Assembly: GCF_964656455.1 (NCBI RefSeq)
Contig: NC_135716.1
Span: 79,088,484 to 79,152,483, forward strand
Origin: Halichoerus grypus
Lineage: Eukaryota > Chordata > Mammalia > Carnivora > Phocidae
Reading direction: 5' to 3'
Length of the DNA: 64,000 nt
The notes under the pieces are model-generated. The model did no database searches, was not told the origin of the DNA, and saw only the letters and a program-made list of their open reading frames with translations. Made by a program: the position numbers and the translations under genes. Below are positions 56,170 to 64,000 of the stretch, one piece after another; position 1 is the stretch's first letter; the number at the start of each line of letters is the position of its first letter.

Positions 56170-57300
56170 ACACCAGGTGTCCTACTAGGATAGACATTGT
56201 AATTTAAGGGACATAGCCTAATATAAAAAACTTTTATATTTGCAAAAATTTTGGATGTCACTGAACCAAAGCTCTGCACCTTTGCTTTAAATCTTCTGTT
56301 TTGGTTATTTGTTTATTTCCTTGTTTCAGTTCCAGTTTTAATAGAAAGGAATTAAGTATGAAAGAAAAATAAAAAGGAAAGGAAGAGGATGGATAGATGA
56401 GAGGAATACTGAGTGAAGAAGGAAAAGTGGAAAAGATGTTTGGAAGTACTGAAAACCAGGATAACGATAAGAGGACCCTTTGGTACACTGCAGGCCAAGG
56501 ACACTTGGTGGCCATTTGCTATCTGATAATGGTCTCTTCACTGTGAATATAGGGATTCGGTACCCAGTGACTGGGAGAACATGGCACAGCCAGTTTAACT
56601 GACTCTTTCCCTTTAAAGGTTAAAGAATATGCAAATAAGATATGTTCTATGGTCTTTATAGCTTTCATTTTTCTTGAAATTTTCTTTATACTCTGTACTT
56701 TGTATAGTATAATTTGTCCTGTTACAATGGGAATTACCTAATTAGGGAGGGGTAAGTAAGTAAGAAGTGGTATGAGTATGAAGGAAAATAATGTTTGTTC
56801 ATATAGTTTTTTCAGAAAGTACTAAAGCTTTGAAGTGGAAAAGGCCAAATTCTCACACAATGAACAAAAAATCTTAGCAATATATGGAGACCTTTCAAAC
56901 AGAACCTGAAAAGCCCAGGAAGTATCCCTTTGGGTGAGAAGTGTCTGATTTAGTGTCCTCATAAACTTGTACATCTTTCACTGTTAAATTATATGTTGAA
57001 GTTCGAAATGCAGACAAAGAAGCTGCAAACACATTGCACTACATATTAATAAAAATGATGAATGTAGAAGGCTCAACATTTCAGTTTTGATAAAATTGTT
57101 TCAATTAATAAAGAATTTCTTAAGGACCTATATTTCAAAGGAGAAAATGAAAACCCCCAATTGCAAAAGTTGGAGAGCTGTAATTTTAGGTACAAATGTC
57201 ATTTTTTTTCAGTTTCGAGTGGAAATTTGTTGCTTATTTAAGTTCTCAATCAGAATTATACTTCTGATTGAGAAGAGATATAGTCAAAATAAAGACTTTT
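55763..57300. other. unclassified DNA
   Basis: Apart from the TG tract at 56125 no repeat or gene was recognised in this 1.5-kb interval. Confidence 0.4.
56125..56167. repeat. (TG)n microsatellite
   Basis: About 21 uninterrupted TG units. Confidence 0.97.
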
Positions 57301-57730
57301 CAGCTGAATAAAAGCTAAGAAAACTCTTTGTCAGCAGACATGAGTTAAAAAAAAATGTAAAGGAAGTTCATCAGGCTGAATGAAATGATGCCAGATGGAT
57401 ACTTTGATTTACAAGAAGAATGAGAAGTGCTGGAAATGGAAATATATGAGTAAATACCACTTTCTCTTTTTCACAGTTTTATTTAAAAGACAAACGATTA
57501 AAGCAAAAATTAATAACTATATCATCAGGTTAATAAAATATATTAAAGTAAAATATATGAAAATAATAAAGGACGGAGGAGAGATGACAATATACTGTGG
57601 TGCAATTCTTATGTGAAATGGCATAATATAATTTGAATATTACTATGATGTTATAGATTCATTCTACAAACCCTGGAAGAAACAGCAATAAAACAGAAAT
57701 ATCTATGTGGCAATTTAAAGTGGAGATCAT

Positions 57731-57897
57731 GGAGCACCTGGGTGGCTAGGTCGGTTAAGCGTCTGCCGTCAGCATAGGTCATGATTCCAGGGTTGGGCTC
57801 TCTGCTCAACGGAGAGCCACTTCTCCCTCTCCCTCTGCTGCTCCCCCTGCTTGTGCTCTCTGTCTGTCAAATAAATAAATAAAATCTTCAAAAAAAA
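57731..57897 (+). mobile_element. Can-SINE, internally shortened
   Basis: Head GGAGCACCTGGGTGGCTAGG, tail AAATAAATAAATAAAATCTTC. Flanks GGAGATCAT (57722-57730) and AGAGATCAAAT (57900-57910). About 30 bp of the usual middle ('ccagggtcctgggatc..') is missing at 57790. Confidence 0.88.
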
Positions 57898-57932
57898 ATA
57901 GAGATCAAATGTTATAGTAAAAATATAATTAT

Positions 57933-58124
57933 GGGGCGCCTGGGTGGCTCAGTCGATTAAGCATCTGCCTTTGGTTCAGGTCATGATCCCAGGGTCCTGG
58001 GATCCAGCCCCATGTTGGGCTCCCTGCTCTGCGGGAAGCATGCTTCTCCCTCTCCCCTCCCCCACTGCTTGTGCTCTCTCTCTCTCTCTCTCTCTCTCAA
58101 ATAAATGAGTAAAATCTTAAAAAA
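57933..58124 (+). mobile_element. Can-SINE
   Basis: Head GGGGCGCCTGGGTGGCTCAG, a long (CT)n tract at 58073-58098 and tail AAATAAATGAGTAAAATCTT. Flanks AAAAATATAATTAT and AAAAATATATATATATAAT are similar but complicated by TA repeats. Confidence 0.92.
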
Positions 58125-59345
58125 TATATATATATAATGAATCAAAACACTTATAAGAGAAAAAAGAAGAAACAAAGATTGGATGGGGCAAATAGAAAAC
58201 AAATTACAAATGGTAAGCTTAAACCCAACACTAATGACATTGTATGTACACCATCTAAATGCTCCAATTAAAGGCAATTAAAAGGCAAAGATTATTAGAC
58301 TCGATATAAAAAGTCAAGACTCAAATAGATCCTGTCTAAAAGAAATGTTTTTTCAATAAAATGTCACAATAGATCAAAACAAAATGGAGAAAAGATATAC
58401 CACAAAAACAATAATCATAAGCTCAAGTGGTTACATTAATATCCATAAAAGCACACTTCAAAACAAGAAATATAAAAATAAACAGAGAAATATTTTGTAA
58501 TGATGAAAGAAAAGTTTATTAAGAATATATAACATCACATCATACTTATTAATTTACTTATAACAGAAATTAAACATAAATAAAGCAAAAACTAACAAAA
58601 CTGAAAGAATAAATAGACTAATTTACAATTTTAATTTGAGATTTCAAAACTACTCTCTTAGTTATTGATTAAAAAGTGGACATAAAATTAGGAAGAAAAT
58701 AGGAAACTAGAAGAACTTAAATAATCTTGAGCTGATTCATAGTATTATAACCCTCTACACAAGAATGGAGTTCATATACTCTGGTGTCATGGAGTACTCA
58801 CCAACATAGACTACATATTGGGTCACAGAGCAGACTCAATATTTAATAGAGTTAGGATCATACAGAGTATTATCTCACCAAAATTGAGATAAGTTATAAA
58901 TTGAAAACAGTAAAATATCTAAAAATCTCCACAAATTCATATATTAACCATACTACTAAACAAACACAGACATGCACACTTATATCATGACTCATAGAAG
59001 TGATCACAGGGAAAACCAGAAAATATTTTGAATGGAATGAAATGACATTAGGGGGGAATGCAGCTAAATGTGCTTAGACAAATTTTAGATCTTGAAACAT
59101 TTATAATAGAAATGAAAGGGATCTAAAATCAATTCAATGATCTATTGTACCATCTAAAGAAATTAAATAAGTGAAGTAATCCAGAGTAAGTATGACAAAG
59201 TACATGATTCAAATAAAGGTGAAATCAATGAAATTTAAAATGACAGAATGTAGAAGAAATCAATAAAATAAAATTTTGATCTTTTGAAAAGATATATGAA
59301 CTTGATATAACTCTGACTAGGTTCATGTATAAAAGTAAATTTGGA

Positions 59346-61487
59346 GAGTGACATCAGCGTCATGGCTGCTGAGTTAGCCCGTCATTCTTTTTTCTCTCTC
59401 TCCTTCTATTTACAACTAATGGGACATTCATAACTGGAAAAAAGTGCCTGTGCACGGCTTGTCAGGACACCGGAGATCAGTCGTCTGTGCCCCCCGAAGT
59501 GGGTGGATTGGCCTGCAGAGGAATCCATGGAGACGGGAGCAGTGGCCAGCTGGTGGTAGTACAGGTGTGAGGTAGAGGAGGTAGAGAGTGAAGGCAGTGA
59601 GTTCTGTCTGGGCATATGTTTTGCAGCTGGAGAGACCTGTTCTGTCTCTGAAGAGAAACCACAGTGACGGGAGGAGGGAAATGAAAGGAAAGTAGGCAAA
59701 GGGCACTTAAGGAAAGTGTCTCCTGCCTTCAGTACTTGGGTTCTCGGCAAAAGAACAGCCCATAGACCTCTGGGATCCCCCACTGCAGGATTCCTGTAGT
59801 TGGAGGTGGGCACACTCAAAGCCCCAAGTGATAAGTACACACCTTCCCCCACTCTGCTACCACCTCTTTCCTCCGCCATTTTTTTTTTTTTTTTTTAATG
59901 TGCACTCAGCCTTAATGGGGAGTCAGCGCTGGTAAGAGAAACCAAAAACTTGTGCTATAGCGCCACCTTCTGGACAAAATAGGAAGTCTCCTAATTACCA
60001 ACCTATTCACTTTTGTATCAAAGTAAGTAAAACCTTGGCTAAGTAAGAAAAGTGTTTACTACTTCAAATGAAGTAGCAGAAACACTTTTCATCAAGCACT
60101 ATGAAAAAAATCACAGTAATATGGTATCACAAAAAGAAAATGACAATTTTTTTAGCCACTGAACTCAAAGATATGGAATATTGCAATAAAGAATTTAAAA
60201 TAGCTGCTATGAAGAAATTCAACAAGTTACGAGAGAATTCAGGCAATACAGTGATCTCAGGAATAAAATCAATGAACAAAGGGACTACATTACCAAAGAG
60301 AGTGAAATTCTATAAGAGTTTAACAAAAATTTTGGAGCTGAAGAACTCAATAAATGAGATGAGGAACTCATTAGAATGCACTGGTGATAGAGCAGATCAG
60401 ATGAAAGAGAGAGTTAGTGAGCTAGAAAATAGTAATCTAGAAATGATTCAGGTGGAAGAGGAGAGATAAAGATTTTTTAAAAAGTGAAGAAACTCTATGA
60501 GAGCTATCAGTCTCCATAGAAAAACCAACATAAGAATAATGGGTATACCAGAAGAAGGAGGCAGAGAGGTTATTTAGGAAAATAATAGTAGAGAACTTCT
60601 CAAACATGGGGGAGGAACTGTATATACAAGTCCACAAAGCTAATAGAATACTTCATTATCTCAATGCCAAAAGACCCTCTCCAAGACATATTATATTAAG
60701 ACTGTCAAAATCAATATTAAAGGCAACCAGGAAAAAAAAAAAAAAAAAAGACAGTAACCTACAAGGATGTCCCACAAGGCTATTAGTAGATTTCTCAGCA
60801 GAAACTGAGACATGCCAAGAGACAGTGGAATGGGACATTCAAAATATTGAAAAATAAAAACTACCAGCCAAGAATATACTATCTGGCAAAGTTATTTTTT
60901 CAGATATGAAAAAGAAATCAAAGATTCCCAGGCAAACAAAAGCTGAGGGAGTTCCCCACCACTAAACTTGCCTTACAGGAAATGTTGAAAGGAGCTCTTC
61001 AAACTGAGAGGAAAAGACAAAATTATACAAAACACTGATTAAGGTAATAAATAGTCAGAATTTGAAAACTGTAACTCTATTTCAGAATAGTATATTAAAC
61101 TCAATTATTACATAAAGGTTAAAGAAAAAAAGAGTAAAAATAACTATAGCTACTACAACTTGGTAATAAAATCACAACATAAAAAGAGATAATTTGTGAC
61201 ATCAAAAATATAAAAGGGTGAGAGTAAAAGGATGGAAGGTTTATAGGTAAATTAAGACAAATTCTCATCAGCAGAAAAAGGATTATTTTATTGGTGTAAT
61301 GTTATGTAAACTTCATGGTAACTAAAAAGCAAAATCTAGAGCAGTGACATAAAATGTATAAAAAGAAGAGACTGAGCAAATCACCATGGAAAACCACCAA
61401 CATACAAAGGTAAACAGAAACAGAAGGGGGAAAAATGGAAAAACAAAATAACCAGAAGGAAAAAATAAAATGGCAGTAGTAAATCTT
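59346..61487 (+). mobile_element. old L1 5' half (5' UTR, ORF1, inter-ORF)
   Basis: Begins near GAGTGACATCAGCGTCATGG with a GC-richer 5' UTR (59346-59900), then ORF1 remnants and an inter-ORF stretch ending AAAATGGCAGTAGTAAATC, where L1M ORF2 normally begins. The sequence then flips to a reversed L1 3' end. Confidence 0.65.
60101..61010 (+). pseudogene. L1 ORF1 remnant
   Basis: Frame 60101-60469 (122 aa) has coiled-coil-type sequence (KELKNS-like ILELKNSINEMRNSLE, ERVSELENSNLEM). After frameshifts, 60606-60857 carries RPSPRHIILRLSK and DFSAETETCQETVEW, which correspond to the RRM and C-terminal domain. An A run at 60730-60749 interrupts it. Confidence 0.75.
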
Positions 61488-61652
61488 CCCCTATGTTCAT
61501 CTGTTTTATTTCTTATATTCCACATGAGTGAAATCATATGGTATTTGTCTTTCTCTGACAGACTTATTTCATTTAGCATAATATACTCTAGCTTCATCCA
61601 TGTCATTGCAAATGGGAAGATTTCATTCTTTTGATGGCTGAGTAATATCCAT

Positions 61653-61699
<47 letters not shown>

Positions 61700-61790
61700 C
61701 TTCTTTATCCATTCATCAGTTGATGGAGGATTGGGCTTTTCCATAATTTGGCTATTGTTGATAATGCATATATATTTTTTATTTGTATTT
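61488..61790 (-). mobile_element. reversed L1 3' end fragment
   Basis: Reads as reversed L1 ORF2 end: 'tgagtgaaatcatatggtat', 'cttatttcatttagcataat', 'tccatgtcattgcaaatggg', 'ccattcatcagttgatggag', 'tttggctattgttgataatg'. It lacks a T run at its left edge, so it is not a simple truncated insertion. Confidence 0.75.
61656..61697. repeat. (CA)n microsatellite grown inside an L1
   Basis: About 20 CA units placed exactly where intact L1 copies here have TATATATACCACATC. Confidence 0.95.
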
Positions 61791-61937
61791 ATATGTATAT
61801 ATTTGCTAATATATTATGATGCGTTTTTCTTAAAGTGCAATATGACCAAGTAGCCTTTATTCAAGAAATTTAAGATTAGTTTAATATTTGAAAACCAATC
61901 AATATTATTTTTCACAGTGACAGATTTAAGGACTTTT

Positions 61938-62151
61938 ATTTTATTTTTTATTAAAGATTTTATTTATTTATTTGAGAGAGAGAGAGAGCATGAGCGAGAG
62001 AGAGCATGAGCAGGGTGAGGAGCAGAGGGAGAGAGAGAAGCAGGCTCCCCACTGAGCAGGAAGCCTGAGGCAGAGCTCAATCCCAGGACCCTAGGATCAT
62101 GACCTGAGCCGAAGTCAGATGCTTAACTAACTGAGCCACTAAGGCGCCACC
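61938..62151 (-). mobile_element. Can-SINE
   Basis: Reversed Can-SINE with GATCATGACCTGAGCCGAAG and head GAGCCACTAAGGCGCCA. Left flank GACTTTTATTT is not clearly duplicated on the right. Confidence 0.88.
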
Positions 62152-62160
62152 CTCTAAAAT

Positions 62161-62372
62161 TTTTTTTTAAGATTTTATTTATTTATTTGAGAGCGAGAGC
62201 TCTAGAGAGAGTGAGAGAGAGTGAGCATGAGCAGGGTGAGGGGCAGAGGAAGAAGCAGACTCCCCTCTGAGCAGGGAGCCCATGTGGGGATGTGGGGCTT
62301 GATCCTGGAACTCCAGGATCATGACCTGAGCCAAAGGTAGATGCTTAACCAACTGATCCACCAAGGCACCCC
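62161..62372 (-). mobile_element. Can-SINE
   Basis: Starts 9 bp after the previous SINE, same orientation. Reversed head GATCCACCAAGGCACCCC. A small internal repeat GTGGGGATGTGGGG lies at about 62284. Confidence 0.9.
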
Positions 62373-63408
62373 ATACAGACTTTTTTAAAAAGCAAAATAA
62401 GCCTAATAACATAACTAAGAGACTGAATACTTTCCACTAAGATTAGGACCAGGGAAAGGATATCCATTCTCACCAGTTTTATTAAAAATTGCAATTCACT
62501 CATTATGTGAAGTCAAGAAAAACAAATAAAATTCATAAAAATAGGAAAGACAGAAATAAAACTGCTTTGATTTTTCAGATGTTATGGTCATTTTTATAGA
62601 AATCCTAATCAATATGCCAAGGAACTACTAGAAATACTAAGGAAATCTAGTGATGTCACAGAATGAATGGCTAATATAAAACTAGTTATATTTTATAAAC
62701 TAGCAGTAGAAATGTTAGAAATGAGAACTTAAAAATACATATAAGTCAGCAGCAAAATAACATTTTTAGGAAAAAATTAATAAAGTTGTGCAAGACCTTT
62801 ATACTGAACACTGCAAAATATTAATTAAAGAAGAATGAAATAAAATGAGAGTGACACCATGTTCATGAGATCTTAATGTATCTCTCAATATTTTAAAATG
62901 GCAAATTTCCTCAGATTTATTAACAGAATTAAAGGCATCTCAAATAAAATCCTATTAGATGCTATTATTGTAGGAATTGAGAAATAGATTCTTAAATTTA
63001 TATGGAAGAAATGTAGAATAGCCAAAACTTCTTGAACATAACACTATTTTCTTTCCAAATTCCAAAAGACTTATATTGAAAGTGTCAATAGGGAATAAAG
63101 TGTTTACAAAGTTAATAGACAAATGTAAAAATAATGGAGAAGTGGATGAATAGTCTTTTCAACAAATGGTACTGAAATAACATCATATTAATAAGAAAAT
63201 ACAAAGTACAACCCTGCTTATTTCACACTTTAAGTCAAAACTAACTCTGAAATTGTAACATTCTAGAAGGAAACATAGGAGAAAAATTTCATGACATGAA
63301 AGTAGGCAAAGATTTCTTAGACAGGACATAACAAACAAAAACCACATGTATGATAAAATGAACTTCATAAAAATTAAAAACTCACCAAAGACATTAGAAA
63401 AGAAATAC

Positions 63409-63597
63409 GGGTGCTTGGTTGGCTCAGTCAGTTGGGCATCTGACTCTTGGTTTCAGGTCAGGTCATGATGTTGGGATCATAGGATCAAGTTTTATGTCAA
63501 GCTCATGCTCAGCGTGGGGTCTGCTTGTCCTTCTCTCTCTGTTTCTCCCCCTGTTTGTGCTCTCTCTCAAATAAATAAATCAAAAAAATCTTTTTTA
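63409..63597 (+). mobile_element. Can-SINE, older
   Basis: Head GGGTGCTTGGTTGGCTCAGT, tail CTCTCTCAAATAAATAAATC. Flanks AAAAGAAATA at 63398-63407 and 63604-63613. Confidence 0.92.
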
Positions 63598-63872
63598 AAA
63601 GATAAAAGAAATAGGAAAAAATGGATATAATGTGTAGCAATTGATATTCTAATACATTGCTGGTGGGACTGTAAAATGATACAACTTTGCAAAACAGCTG
63701 AACCGTTTCTTATAGCTTAAACATATGGGTGTTATATAAAAGACATACATTTATCTTATAATCTAGCAAATTTGCTCTTAAATATATACCCAAGGGAAGT
63801 GAGAACATAACTCATACAAATACTTGTACAAAAGAGTTTGTAGCAGCTTTATTCAAAAAAGCTAAAAGTAAT

Positions 63873-64000
63873 GGGACGCCTGGCTGGCTCAGTAAGAAGA
63901 ACATGCCACTCTTGATTTTGGAGTTGTGAGTTTGAGCCCCATGTTGGGTGTAGAGATTACTTAAAAACAACAACAAAAAAAAAAAAACAAAAAAACAACG
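63873..64000 (+). mobile_element. Can-SINE, short older form, running to the window end
   Basis: Head GGGACGCCTGGCTGGCTCAG, then GAGCCCCATGTTGGGTGTAG and AGATTACTTAAAAA: the form that lacks the CT-rich tract. A-rich tail from about 63960 reaches the window end, so its right flank is not visible. Confidence 0.88.

Larger units (their letters stand above)
57301..59345 (+). mobile_element. old L1M: inter-ORF region and ORF2 N-terminus
   Basis: Order matches L1M: 'atcaggctgaatgaaatgat', 'taaagtaaaatatatgaaaa', 'gcaattcttatgtgaaatgg', 'ggcaaatagaaaacaaatta', then endonuclease-domain remnants ('tggagaaaagatataccaca', 'ggagttcatatactctggtg', 'tagactacatattgggtcac'). All frames are broken. Two SINEs at 57731 and 57933 interrupt it. 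Confidence 0.7.
61810..63872 (+). mobile_element. old L1M: RT domain to C-terminus
   Basis: Degenerate forward ORF2 from 'gcaatatgaccaagtagcct' (HNQVGF-like) through 'tcagatgttatggtcatttt', 'gcaagacctttatactgaac', 'ccaaaacttcttgaacataa' to 'acattgctggtgggactgta' and 'atatatacccaagggaagtg'. Interrupted by SINEs at 61938, 62161 and 63409. No open frame. Confidence 0.75.

Noticed and set aside
59406..59879. 157-codon minus-strand open frame
   Set aside because: It is antisense to the 5' UTR of an old L1, is Ser/Pro/Leu-rich and has no domain; GC-rich UTR composition explains its length.

Overview
This is a stretch of mammalian nuclear DNA, almost certainly from an arctoid caniform carnivore (bear, seal/walrus, mustelid or relative). 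About 24 tRNA-derived Can-SINEs carry the head GGGCGCCTGGGTGGCTCAG and end in CTCTCTCAAATAAATAAAATCTTAAAA. I saw no copy of the short dog SINEC_Cf type and none of the cat-specific SINE form, which argues against Canidae and Felidae. The species cannot be resolved by reading. No host exon, tRNA, rRNA or other cellular gene could be supported; the window reads as intergenic or deep intronic. Family names are from memory of consensus sequences, not from a database search.

1-33 kb: AT-rich DNA with scattered Can-SINEs (many with clear target-site duplications), fragments of MIR, L2, MER5A and old L1M, one MLT1-type MaLR LTR, and solo ERV LTRs. The interval 8.2-12.4 kb is an LTR cluster: four copies of one class-I-like LTR, one of them inserted inside an older LTR, with no ERV coding sequence nearby. 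The interval 14.4-15.8 kb is an LTR broken by an L1 tail and a SINE. Roughly 19.8-23.4 kb is unusually poor in recognisable repeats.

33.2-55.7 kb: a deep nest of L1 elements. An old L1MA-like element on the minus strand was hit at about 35.6 kb by a carnivore L1 that underwent a twin-priming 5' inversion (35639-46146). That L1 was later hit by a young full-length 7.1 kb L1 (36422-43535) with open ORF1 (298 aa) and ORF2 (1297 aa), a GC-rich 5' UTR, two tandem 5' UTR monomers and a perfect 19-bp target-site duplication. The old element was also hit by SINEs, by a rearranged older L1 (46831-49720) and by a 5'-truncated young L1 (51199-54176) that closely matches the full-length copy.

55.7-64 kb: microsatellites, then fragmented plus-strand L1M DNA with several SINEs, including an L1 5' half abutting an inverted L1 3' end.

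The only intact protein-coding potential is the L1 pair. ORF1p (RNA-binding chaperone) and ORF2p (endonuclease and reverse transcriptase) together mobilise L1 RNA and, in trans, the Can-SINEs around them. ORF2 carries several replacements at positions where older copies in this same window agree with each other, so it may be open but impaired. I found no new type of biological system; the best material is the architecture of nested and rearranged retrotransposons.
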